The translations under genes and the position numbers were made by a program. From a virus, in IMG/VR virus record IMGVR_UViG_3300025284_000004, positions 1 to 38,384 of that record: DNA of 38,384 nt. The stretch is one strand, 5' to 3'. The stretch's first letter is position 1; each line of letters starts with the position of its first letter. Below are positions 32,217 through 38,384 of the stretch, one piece after another. The notes under the pieces were generated by a model that worked only from the letters and a program-made list of their open reading frames with translations, had not been told where the DNA came from and searched no databases.

Positions 32217-32372
32217 TCAGTCTCCAATCCGGTAGTTCGGCACCTTGGATGCGAGCGAGATCATCGGCGGTTGAACCTTGGCAGCCCGCTCCTGAGCCAT
32301 CCTCAGCGCCTTGTCCGCGCGGTATTCCGGGTACTTTGGGCTCGGGCACTTGGTGATCTTGGGATTGGTCAT
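32217..32372 (-). CDS. small basic protein, 51 aa
   Basis: GGGAGA lies 4 bases before ATG 32372. The protein MTNPKITKCPSPKYPEYRAD continues as a basic helix (ALRMAQERAAKVQP). It ends one base before the next ATG. It was too short for the usual length cut-off, but the ribosome site and spacing support it. The function is unknown. Confidence 0.5.
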   Translation of the reverse strand: MTNPKITKCPSPKYPEYRADKALRMAQERAAKVQPPMISLASKVPNYRIGD

Positions 32373-32386
32373 GGGTTCTCCCTTGG

Positions 32387-32512
32387 TCAGTTGGTGGTCT
32401 TACAGACGGGCGCATGCGGCCCGTAATAGATTCGGAAGTGGCCGATCCCCATCGCGCCGGCAATTGCGAGAACAGTCACGAAGGCGCCGATGAATGTCAG
32501 TAGCCACCTCAT
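32387..32512 (-). CDS. small membrane protein, 41 aa
   Basis: ATG 32512 overlaps the RusA stop by 4 bp (ATGA). The peptide MRWLLTFIGAFVTVLAIAGA forms one membrane span or signal anchor; the tail (HFRIYYGPHAPVCKTTN) would be periplasmic if it exports. The function is unknown. Confidence 0.5.
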   Translation of the reverse strand: MRWLLTFIGAFVTVLAIAGAMGIGHFRIYYGPHAPVCKTTN

Positions 32513-33216
32513 GCCGATTCCCCTTCCAGGATTTGCAGCAACACTTGGACGCCAGGTGCATCGCTGTACGTCTTCCGAACGGTCAGCAGCACGATCTGCG
32601 AGTCATCGCCGTATGCGATCCCGTTCATGCCGTCGCACAGCCCCTTGACCACGTTGTCTAAGTCGGGCTTCTTCGTCGGCCGTACGATGCCGGCACGCGC
32701 CTTCTCCTGCTTCTTCTTCGACCAAGAGGCGGGGATCAACACGCGCATGTCGATGTCGAGCTTCAGCGGGCCAGACATGGGCGCCATGCCCTTCATCGCA
32801 CCGTGGCAGGCATGGGCAACCAGCCCTTCGTAGGCAACCGTCTTCTCCGGCGTGCGCATCGTCACGCGACCACCGTAGCCACGGCCAGCAATCGGGCGCC
32901 CCTTCGCAACGGGCTGTCCCGGCACGAAAAAGCCGACCGTCATTCCGGGAATCTCGTTCTCGCGCGCGCGGGATGCTTGCGCCGTACCCGTTTCTGCGTT
33001 CCTTGTCGGCCATGCATCGACATCTGCATCGGTGAGCGGGCGGCACGGATCGCCAACCATCGCGCCACAATCACACGCCCCATTTCGATACGCCGGCTCG
33101 TTGTGCACAGCACAGTCGCTCGCGTGGATAGCACCGCCCTTGCAAGCGCCGCACTGGCAGTGCTGCGCCACCGGATCAGCGCACGTCAGGATGCGTTGGA
33201 ACTCTGCGTCGGTCAT
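32509..33216 (-). CDS. rusA: RusA-type Holliday junction resolvase with Cys-rich N-terminal extension
   Basis: RusA is a dimeric Mg-dependent endonuclease that cuts Holliday junctions. The C-terminal ~140 residues carry the family pattern: FFVPGQPVAKGRP (about 95-107), KKPDLDNVVKGLCDGMNGIA with catalytic-type Asp residues, and YGDDSQIVLL. The first ~90 residues add a Cys cluster (HCQCGACKGG, NGACDCG, DPCRP) that looks metal-binding and is usually a separate or absent domain. ATG 33216 overlaps the 27-residue ORF (ATGA); an internal ATG at 32943 would give a normal-length RusA. Confidence 0.85.
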   Translation of the reverse strand: MTDAEFQRILTCADPVAQHCQCGACKGGAIHASDCAVHNEPAYRNGACDCGAMVGDPCRPLTDADVDAWPTRNAETGTAQASRARENEIPGMTVGFFVPGQPVAKGRPIAGRGYGGRVTMRTPEKTVAYEGLVAHACHGAMKGMAPMSGPLKLDIDMRVLIPASWSKKKQEKARAGIVRPTKKPDLDNVVKGLCDGMNGIAYGDDSQIVLLTVRKTYSDAPGVQVLLQILEGESA

Positions 33217-33296
33217 AGGAAAGCCCACTTGACCAGCACAGCCGATACGGTCAGAAAGCAGATACCGGCGCTGTAGTTCAGGAAGGCGGTGCTCAT
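33213..33296 (-). CDS. 27-residue membrane micropeptide
   Basis: MSTAFLNYSAGICFLTVSAV plus LVKWAFL forms one membrane span. Both ends overlap neighbours by 4 bp (ATGA with the helicase stop and with the RusA start), so it exactly bridges the two genes. Double coupling supports real translation. The function is unknown. Confidence 0.5.
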   Translation of the reverse strand: MSTAFLNYSAGICFLTVSAVLVKWAFL

Positions 33297-34213
33297 TCGT
33301 CGCTCCCAAACGAGATCTGGTGCGAGGTTTCTCCGGTCGTCTCCAGGTACTGCAGCGACGCCGGGTGGAACCAAAATCGGTAGTGGCCTTCCGTTTCCCC
33401 GTTGCGCTGCTTCTCCAGCTGGAGCATGGTGTCGGGCTCGTTGCGGTCATAGTTCAGATTGCCGGCGCGGATCGCCTCTTCCTTGGCCTTGTTGCGCCAG
33501 ACAATGAACACGTTGTCCACCAGATCGGTGATCGAGCCTGCGCCCTTCACGTCGAACTTGCCGGGTTGATCCTTCTCGGACCTCCCCTTGCGGACGTGGG
33601 CGACCAGATGGATGTGCACGCCGGTATCGTGGGCGACCATGCACAGCTGGTTCACGAAGTCCTTCTGCGCGTTGTAGTTGTCCTCACCGTCGACCACCTT
33701 TGTCAGGTTGTCCACCACGAACTGGTCGATCCCGAACGTGTCTGCCGCGTAGCGGATCAGGGCGACGATGATTTCCGGTCGGCACGGGCCTACGTGGTCG
33801 TACAGCCAGAGCTTGCCGTCGGTCCAGCGGTGAAACGTGCGAATGAACTCTTGGGTCGGCCGGTCGTCACCGAAAGCCTGGCGCGACATGCGGGCCATTG
33901 TCCGGGCCGGCGCCATTTCCAGCGAGGCCACGCAGACCTTTTGGGCGCGCAGGATCTGGTTCAGCACGACCTGCCCGACGAACTGCGACTTGCCGTGGCC
34001 ATTGATCCCCGCCCACAGCGTGACCTCACCGCGGCGAATCTCGAAGTCGAAATCCGTCTTGGAAAACCCCAAAACCGCATTCGGGGCGTTACGCGGCTTG
34101 TAGAACGAGTTGATCACGTCGTCCGCCCAATCCGCCGCGCTGCGGATCTTGTGGGCTTCCTGCGGTGCCTGCAGGTATTCGCTCAGGTCGAGATCATCAT
34201 CGAGCAGTTGCAT
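33293..34213 (-). CDS. DnaB-like replicative helicase (RecA fold)
   Basis: This 306-residue protein is a DnaB C-terminal/Twinkle-type helicase that unwinds DNA at the phage origin. Walker A is GINGHGKS (69-76); the Walker B region is IDQFVVDNLTKVVDGEDNYN (about 165-185); HIHLVAHVRKG and DLVDNVFIVWRN follow, as in family motifs. There is no DnaB N-terminal domain or primase domain, so it would use host primase. ATG 34213 is chosen (TGATG, GAGGA upstream). It takes the place of lambda P. Confidence 0.85.
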   Translation of the reverse strand: MQLLDDDLDLSEYLQAPQEAHKIRSAADWADDVINSFYKPRNAPNAVLGFSKTDFDFEIRRGEVTLWAGINGHGKSQFVGQVVLNQILRAQKVCVASLEMAPARTMARMSRQAFGDDRPTQEFIRTFHRWTDGKLWLYDHVGPCRPEIIVALIRYAADTFGIDQFVVDNLTKVVDGEDNYNAQKDFVNQLCMVAHDTGVHIHLVAHVRKGRSEKDQPGKFDVKGAGSITDLVDNVFIVWRNKAKEEAIRAGNLNYDRNEPDTMLQLEKQRNGETEGHYRFWFHPASLQYLETTGETSHQISFGSDE

Positions 34214-34599
34214 CACACGTCCTCAAAATCTCGGTTTGCTATCCGGCCCCACGGTTCGATGTCCAGCACGTAGTCATCGATCGTGAAGCGCTTCTTGTCG
34301 ATCTTTTCCGGGTCCAGCAGCAGGCGTACCGTCGCCCCTTCCCGGTTTTCCACGTCCCACAACCACAGCGCCTGCGGGCCGTTGTAGGCGATCTGCTTGC
34401 ACAACTCGCGGAACGGCTTGCCCCGCTTCGTGAACACGCAGATTTGCAGCCCTTCCACAAACCGCCAGTCGTTGCCGTCAGCCAGGATCACCGGGTTCAC
34501 CTCGTTCAGCCTGCCGACCATCGACACGATCAGCAGATCGGCGGGGCGTTTGCCTTGAATTCGGGCTTGCAGGATCGGGGCGGCACCGGTGGGGGTCAT
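34213..34599 (-). CDS. replication-region hypothetical protein, 128 aa
   Basis: It is a mixed alpha/beta protein (SMVGRLNEVNPVILADGNDW, VFTKRGKPFRELCKQIAYNG, DDYVLDIEPWGRIANRDFED). It lies between the initiator and the helicase, with 2 bp to the first and a shared base with the second. A role as helicase loader or replication accessory is inferred from place only. Confidence 0.65.
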   Translation of the reverse strand: MTPTGAAPILQARIQGKRPADLLIVSMVGRLNEVNPVILADGNDWRFVEGLQICVFTKRGKPFRELCKQIAYNGPQALWLWDVENREGATVRLLLDPEKIDKKRFTIDDYVLDIEPWGRIANRDFEDV

Positions 34600-34601
34600 G
34601 G

Positions 34602-35342
34602 CTACTTGGCTCCGGCAAATCTGTTTTGCATCTGTTGCGGCGCAGCGGCTTGGTTATTCATCCAAATCGCTTTAAAGCCAGCCCAGTTCGATCCCACTGC
34701 GTATGCAACCGTCTGAGCCGGATTCATCCCGACCTTGCCGCCCTCGGTCTTCACGTGGTCCCAAGCACTCGGCGTCAGCGGAAGCTTCTTTGCCTTCCTG
34801 AGCGTCAACCAATCCTTGGCCTGTTGCTTGTCCACACCCTCCGCAACCAACTCCGAAACACCAAGCACATCGGAGCGGTCACGCGACGGAGTATTTACGG
34901 TTCCTTCCTTTTCTGACGGTTCCGTGTCCCGTTTTTGGGACTGTTTCAAGGGAAAAACGGTACTGTTTGACGGGAAAATTGGGACTATTCCGTTTTTGGG
35001 ACTGTTCCGTTTTTGGGACTGTTTAACTGTCCCGTTTTCGGTACTGTTTGATACCGTCGAAACAGTCCCAATTTCGGGATCGTTTAACCGATAGACGGGG
35101 ATCTGTTTCGTATCGCCTTTGCGTTCCCCTGTGTCGGCAATGAAGCCCATTTCACGAAGCACTGTGAGGTTCTTCAACACCGTCTTGCGATCTTGCCCGG
35201 TTGCCTCCGCGAGATACGCCGTGGAAGGCCACGCGATGAATTCCTTCCCGTCGGCGCAGTTGGCCATGACCACCAAAACAAACTTGGCGGACGATTGTTT
35301 GATGGGCTGTTTCAACGCCCAGGCAATGGCCTCAACGCTCAC
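34602..35342 (-). CDS. replication initiator (lambda O-like, winged helix)
   Basis: The 246-residue protein has an N-terminal winged helix (helix-turn-helix 36 type, about 15-85: KFVLVVMANCADGKEFIAWP, TAYLAEATGQDRKTVLKNLT, LREMGFIADTGERKG). A low-complexity linker (about 88-145) follows, coded by the iterons, and then a C-terminal domain (AWDHVKTEGGKVGMNPAQTV, about 190-225). This is the build of O-type initiators, which bind iterons in their own gene and recruit the helicase. Confidence 0.8.
   Translation of the reverse strand: MSVEAIAWALKQPIKQSSAKFVLVVMANCADGKEFIAWPSTAYLAEATGQDRKTVLKNLTVLREMGFIADTGERKGDTKQIPVYRLNDPEIGTVSTVSNSTENGTVKQSQKRNSPKNGIVPIFPSNSTVFPLKQSQKRDTEPSEKEGTVNTPSRDRSDVLGVSELVAEGVDKQQAKDWLTLRKAKKLPLTPSAWDHVKTEGGKVGMNPAQTVAYAVGSNWAGFKAIWMNNQAAAPQQMQNRFAGAK
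34928..35080. repeat. iterons, candidate replication origin inside the initiator gene
   Basis: Copies of CCCGTTTTTGGGACTGTTT lie at 34928-34946, 34990-35006, 35007-35024 and 35031-35049 (the last one variant), weaker ones near 34950-34967 and 34971-34988, and an inverted copy at 35058-35080. Neighbouring copies are 17 bp apart, so the coding frame changes between them: one is read KQSQKR, the next NSPKNG. The repeats are conserved as DNA, as expected for initiator binding sites. Confidence 0.75.
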
Positions 35343-35348
35343 TGTGCG

Positions 35349-35663
35349 CTACCCCTGTGCGGCGATCTGCTGCAGGTCTGCTTCCAAGTAGCGGAGCGCC
35401 ATGCGCTTCAGCGACCGCAGATCCTCGGAGTCGACCACCATCGAGCCGACAGGAGCGATCTGCAGTCCAAGGCATGCAAGCAGCTGGGACCAGCGTTGAA
35501 GGTCTTCGAGCGTGCGGCTGATCGTGCTGGCTGAAACGCCCATGCAAGTCGCTGCATGCGCTTGCGTCACCCGTGCAACCGCGCGCAAAACCTCGCCTTC
35601 ATTGCGTGCAGCCAACTTCCGTGCGCTTTCAACCTCATCGGCCGAAACTGTTTCCGTGGTCAT
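35349..35663 (-). CDS. cII: CII-like transcription activator
   Basis: This 104-residue protein has the CII-family pattern: ARNEGEVLRAVARVTQAHAA, then the HTH TCMGVSASTISRTLEDLQRW, then LLACLGLQI and a C-terminal helix for tetramerisation. CII activates lysogeny promoters (pRE, pI) and its level decides lysis or lysogeny. ATG 35663 is chosen since GAGGA lies 5-6 bases upstream. It lies between the Cro-like and initiator genes, as in lambda. Confidence 0.78.
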   Translation of the reverse strand: MTTETVSADEVESARKLAARNEGEVLRAVARVTQAHAATCMGVSASTISRTLEDLQRWSQLLACLGLQIAPVGSMVVDSEDLRSLKRMALRYLEADLQQIAAQG

Positions 35664-35671
35664 CGCAGTCC

Positions 35672-35911
35672 TCACACGGAAACGGGATCGGTGCCGTGGC
35701 GCAAATAGCTCCAGTCGACTTCCGAGTTGAGGTCTTCGCACCGGACCTTGCCGTCAGTAAGACGTTCGATGGCCGGGCAATGTTTGGCGGGGACTTTGCG
35801 GTCCTCATCGGTCCACTGATCAACAGCGGACTTGGTAACTCCAAGAGCCCGGCCCAGAGCGGCTTTGGACCCAACAATCGAAGCAGCTACATCAATGGGA
35901 TGTTCTTTCAT
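35672..35911 (-). CDS. cro: Cro-like repressor (YdaS-type HTH)
   Basis: This 79-residue DNA-binding protein has the HTH IVGSKAALGRALGVTKSAVD followed by QWTDEDRKVPAKHCPAIERL, the YdaS/Cro pattern (a small domain with a K-x-P-A turn). It is the first gene from pR and divergent from CI. It would repress CI expression and favour lytic growth. Confidence 0.82.
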   Translation of the reverse strand: MKEHPIDVAASIVGSKAALGRALGVTKSAVDQWTDEDRKVPAKHCPAIERLTDGKVRCEDLNSEVDWSYLRHGTDPVSV

Positions 35912-35940
35912 GGCTCGCGCTCACAAGTACATTTGGCCCA

Positions 35941-35969
35941 AGTATAGAAAATGTGGAATCAACGGTCAA
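35941..35969 (-). promoter_or_regulatory. promoter pR
   Basis: On the minus strand TTGACC (35969-35964), 17-bp spacer, TATACT (35946-35941). It points to cro about 30 bp away. Palindromic TTGGCCCAA (35933-35941) touches the -10, and a similar TTGCCCAAC lies at 35977-35985; both are candidate operator parts. Hexamers equal those of pL. Confidence 0.75.
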
Positions 35970-36014
35970 GACAATATTGCCCAACATGGTCAAGCGATTC
36001 TGTACCCTCCGAAC

Positions 36015-36668
36015 ATGGAACTTAAGGACTGGGTGCGCGAAGCGCGCGAGAAAGGAAATCTCACGCAGACGCAGATGGGCGAAGCCCTTGGCGTCTCAAA
36101 GGCCAACGTGTCTGCTTGGGAGAATGGGCGGCACGAACCGAGCTGGTCGCAGATGCTGAGAATCCGGAGCATCACCGGCATGCCGTTGCCTGTAGACGAT
36201 AGGACCGACAGCGAACTACTGGAAGAGACTGAGGGCGTGCCTCCTGACTTCGCCATGCTGCGGCGCTTGGATGTAAAGGCGTCAGCTGGGGCCGGTAACT
36301 TGGTATTCTACGAAACCGAAAAGGGACGATTGGCCTTCCGACGCGACTTCCTGCGCCAGAGTGGGGTAAGCGAAGCCGATGCCGTAGTGATCTACGCAGA
36401 TGGCCAGAGCATGGAGCCGCGTATCCCGGATGGCGCGGTTCTATTGGTGGACACCAGCCGTCGCGAGCTTGCGAATAATGAGGTCCATGTGGTACGTCTG
36501 GAGCACGACATCCTCGTGAAACGCCTTAGAAGAGAGATAGGCGGCGGCGTTTGGATCGTCTCAGACAATCCGGACAAGGCCAAATACCCGGACATCCTTG
36601 TTACGCCCGACAAGGAAGATCTGGTTGCCATAATTGGGCGCGTCTTTTGGATGGGAGCACGTCTGTGA
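36015..36668 (+). CDS. cI: CI-type repressor (HTH + S24 peptidase)
   Basis: This 217-residue lysogeny repressor has an N-terminal HTH (about 16-38, LTQTQMGEALGVSKANVSAW) and a C-terminal LexA/S24 domain with nucleophile Ser132 (DGQSMEP), Lys169 (ILVKRL) and a likely cleavage site Ala91-Gly92 (ASAGAG). RecA-stimulated self-cleavage on DNA damage would induce the prophage. No ribosome site precedes the ATG, so a leaderless or poorly initiated message, as for lambda cI from pRM, is possible. Confidence 0.9.
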   Translation: MELKDWVREAREKGNLTQTQMGEALGVSKANVSAWENGRHEPSWSQMLRIRSITGMPLPVDDRTDSELLEETEGVPPDFAMLRRLDVKASAGAGNLVFYETEKGRLAFRRDFLRQSGVSEADAVVIYADGQSMEPRIPDGAVLLVDTSRRELANNEVHVVRLEHDILVKRLRREIGGGVWIVSDNPDKAKYPDILVTPDKEDLVAIIGRVFWMGARL

Positions 36669-37225
36669 AGAAAACGATCCTCATGCCCAAGAAAGCGCCA
36701 GGATGGATGAAGGCTGCCTTCGCGTCTGCATGTCTGATATCCCAAACCGCAAACGCTGCGAAATTTGGAGACTGGGAGTCAGGCACGACGTCCGAAGGTA
36801 ACCTATACGTTGCGTCATTCAATGACAGCATGAGCGGGCTCATGAAGGCTTGCCTTCCAAGAACCGGCATGTGCTATTGGTATTTGGTGACAGCGACCCG
36901 ATGTGAACCAGGCGCCGAAATACCCACCCTCATTAATTCAAAGATTGGGTCGGCGACCATTTCGCTTGTGTGTGATAGAGAAGTGGGTACCTATGCGGGC
37001 GCGAAGCAGTATCGCTATCTGATCACAAATCACGACACCATGGACAAGGTCGCTCAGACGGAAAATCCCATTGGCCTCGCTGTTGCCTTGGAAGGCGGTC
37101 GCTTCAACGTGTATCGTTTTTTGACTTCCGGGGCAACGCGCGCGATCTCGACGCTTGAAGAAGGGACACTCCGCCTATTTAACAAAGCGAAGCCGGGAGG
37201 CGACACCAGGGACTCATCCTTGTAA
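36665..37225 (+). CDS. secreted hypothetical protein coupled to CI
   Basis: GTG 36665 overlaps the CI stop (GTGA) and has GGGAG 7 bases upstream; ATG 36683 is the alternative. The protein has a signal peptide (MKAAFASACLISQTANA, cut before AKFGDWE) and a mature part of ~150 residues with paired Cys (KACLPRTGMC, TRCEPGAEIP, SLVCDRE). It is exported, perhaps disulfide-bonded. Being on the repressor message and followed by a terminator, it should be made in the lysogen: a candidate lysogenic-conversion gene. The family is not known to me. Confidence 0.7.
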   Translation: MKKTILMPKKAPGWMKAAFASACLISQTANAAKFGDWESGTTSEGNLYVASFNDSMSGLMKACLPRTGMCYWYLVTATRCEPGAEIPTLINSKIGSATISLVCDREVGTYAGAKQYRYLITNHDTMDKVAQTENPIGLAVALEGGRFNVYRFLTSGATRAISTLEEGTLRLFNKAKPGGDTRDSSL

Positions 37226-37246
37226 CGCTCTCCCCGCGTTCACCTA

Positions 37247-37272
37247 GCCCGCCTCCGAGCGGGCTTTTTTTT
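37247..37272 (+). terminator. intrinsic terminator of the cI operon
   Basis: GCCCGC, loop CTCCGA, GCGGGC, then eight T. It lies 20 bp after the secreted-protein gene and closes the immunity transcript before pL. Confidence 0.88.
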
Positions 37273-37347
37273 CGTCCGGTTTTTCTAACTTTCCTGCCTC
37301 CCCACGAAAGGGGTACAGAAAACCGCGCCTTCTCGGGACACTTTTTC

Positions 37348-37376
37348 TTGACCTTATAGGCCAGCTTTTCTATACT
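37348..37376 (+). promoter_or_regulatory. promoter pL
   Basis: TTGACC (37348-37353), 17-bp spacer, TATACT (37371-37376). The sequence TTTTCTATACT at the spacer end is the same as in pR, and so is TCTTGACC. It starts the left operon about 30 bp before the first gene. Confidence 0.78.
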
Positions 37377-37411
37377 GCAGTCATCGAAGCAACGAACCAC
37401 CGGAGCAAGCG

Positions 37412-37666
37412 ATGCACAACCTTCACCCCGTAATGCAGTCGGCCCTGCGCGGAATCATTGCTCCGCTGCCCGACGTGACCTGCCGCCAGACGCGCTCGGG
37501 CCGCGTGACCGAATACACGTTCTCCGGCTCGGAGTTGGCCGCAGTGCGCCGCGCAGCTGACGTGCGCATGTCGCAGATCGATCCGTATCGCTCGCCGGCC
37601 GTGGTGGCGCAGCGTCCTACGGCGGATGGGTTCGAGGTGGTGCTCAGGTACTACACCGCAGATTGA
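37412..37666 (+). CDS. first pL-operon protein, 84 aa
   Basis: GGAG lies 8 bases before the ATG. The protein (MHNLHPVMQSALRGIIAPLP ... VVLRYYTAD) is basic, mixed alpha/beta, without a recognised domain. As the first pL gene it could be an early regulator (in lambda this place holds N), but it has no clear Arg-rich N-like motif. Confidence 0.6.
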   Translation: MHNLHPVMQSALRGIIAPLPDVTCRQTRSGRVTEYTFSGSELAAVRRAADVRMSQIDPYRSPAVVAQRPTADGFEVVLRYYTAD

Positions 37667-37857
37667 GGCCCCGGATCGTGATCCTCCACCACTACGGCGA
37701 CCGCAGCTACCCGATGGTCTTCGACGTGATCGATGACTTCGGCAATGTGCTGCAGATCGAAAGGCGTCAGGAAGTCTGCGGGCAAGCGTGCATCTACCGC
37801 ATGTCCGCACTGGATGACGCCGATCTGGCTGCGAACTTTTACGGCAGCAAGCAGTGA
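37663..37857 (+). CDS. hypothetical protein, 64 aa
   Basis: The TTG at 37663 overlaps the previous stop (TTGA); GTG 37678 is an alternative. The protein is acidic and beta-rich (ILHHYGDRSYPMVFDVIDDF, YRMSALDDADLAANFYGSKQ). The start is uncertain because no ribosome site is seen. The function is unknown. Confidence 0.5.
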   Translation: MRPRIVILHHYGDRSYPMVFDVIDDFGNVLQIERRQEVCGQACIYRMSALDDADLAANFYGSKQ

Positions 37858-37883
37858 CCAACCAAAAACACGAGGGGAAGAAA

Positions 37884-38384
37884 ATGCAAGAGCAAGAAAA
37901 GCAAGAAGTCGTAGTCGCATACAAGGCCTTCAACAAGGACCTGACCTGCCGCGATTTCCAGTTCGAAATCGGCAAGACCTACGAGCATGACGGCAAGGTC
38001 GTGGCCTGCGAATCTGGTTTCCATGCCTGCGAAAATCCGATGGATACCTGGGGCTACTACGATCTCACGCAATCGCGCTTCTGCACTGTCGAGCTTTCCG
38101 GCGAACTGTGCCGCCATGGTGAAGACTCGAAGGTCGCTGCTGGCCGCATCACGCTGAAGGCTGAAATCGGTCTGCCGCAGATCATTACCGAAGCCGTGAA
38201 GTGGATGCTGGCGTTCGTGAAGGACATGCCGGCTGCTGAAACTGCCTCGGGCGACTACTCGAATCTGGCTGCCTCGGGCGACTACTCGAATCTGGCTGCC
38301 TCGGGCGACTACTCGAATCTGGCTGCCTCGGGCAACTCCTCGAAGCTGGCTGCCTCGGGCGACTACTCGAAGCTGGCTGCCTCG
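37884..38384 (+). CDS. DUF7666-type repeat protein, N-terminal part (partial)
   Basis: GAGGGGA precedes the ATG. Residues ~10-110 form the DUF7666 head: VVVAYKAFNKDLTCRDFQFE, IGKTYEHDG, CESGFHACENPMDTWGYYDL, FCTVELSGEL and a helix KWMLAFVKDM. The 9-residue repeats start at about residue 119 and run off the window. Proteins of this build are common in phages and prophages; no activity is known. The rest of the gene lies at 2-358. Confidence 0.82.
   Translation, partial: MQEQEKQEVVVAYKAFNKDLTCRDFQFEIGKTYEHDGKVVACESGFHACENPMDTWGYYDLTQSRFCTVELSGELCRHGEDSKVAAGRITLKAEIGLPQIITEAVKWMLAFVKDMPAAETASGDYSNLAASGDYSNLAASGDYSNLAASGNSSKLAASGDYSKLAAS
38239..38384 (+). repeat. 27-bp tandem coding repeats, right end
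   Basis: About five copies of the unit coding for LAASGDYSN or variants, in the order DYSN, DYSN, DYSN, NSSK, DYSK. The copies at the left end run DSSN, DYSN, DYSN, NSSK, NSSK, so the two arrays are similar but not the same. Confidence 0.9.

Noticed and set aside
34928-35080. CRISPR or operator array
   Set aside because: Copies abut or lie 17-20 bp apart without unique spacers and are inside the initiator gene; iterons explain them better.

Overview
The window is a whole temperate phage genome, about 38.4 kb, cut open inside one gene. Both ends lie in the same DUF7666-type repeat protein: its N-terminal part is at 37884-38384 and its C-terminal part at 2-358. No bacterial flank is present, and the integration module and the lysis module sit on either side of one short accessory region. 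That is the map of a circular or circularly permuted phage genome, not of an integrated prophage. GC content, codon use and gene content suggest a Burkholderiales host (Burkholderia, Ralstonia, Cupriavidus or relatives). This host call is an inference. The virion genes are of the short-tailed (podovirus) type: P22-like portal, N4-gp56-type capsid protein, P22 gp10-like tail protein, three ejection proteins and a pectate-lyase-fold tailspike.

The layout is lambda-like. A divergent immunity region at 35672-37225 holds a Cro-like gene (minus strand) and an S24-type CI repressor (plus strand), with a secreted-protein gene coupled to CI. Promoter pL (37348-37376, plus) reads rightward through the contig join into 37412-38384 and 1-8705. 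This left operon holds small genes, an ERF annealing protein, Gp157, a long block of mosaic accessory genes, a cytosine methyltransferase with a full-length second ORF inside it, an excisionase and an integrase. Promoter pR (35941-35969, minus) has the same -35 and -10 hexamers. It drives Cro, a CII-like activator, an O-like initiator carrying iterons, a DnaB-like helicase, RusA, a run of tiny membrane ORFs, a broken DUF1364 gene and a Q-like regulator.

Just after the Q-like gene lies a pR'-like promoter (30484-30512), followed by three stem-loops. The late operon then runs on the minus strand from 30313 down to 11652: small and large terminase, portal, scaffold, capsid, decoration-like and connector proteins, gp10-like protein, two unusual enzymes (an Asp/Asn beta-hydroxylase-like oxygenase and a GNAT acetyltransferase), ejection proteins, tailspike, holin candidates, endolysin candidate and Rz/Rz1 spanins.

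The accessory region between integrase and lysis (8698-11682) holds an HNH-AP2 endonuclease, a probable attP segment, a small cysteine-rich gene under a perfect LexA-type box, and an O-acyltransferase with an SGNH domain that may change the surface polysaccharide of the lysogen.

The observations most worth following up are the almost completely overlapping methyltransferase and second ORF, the LexA-box gene with a nearly leaderless start, the frame-independent iterons inside the initiator gene, and the chain of very small translationally coupled ORFs in the pR operon.
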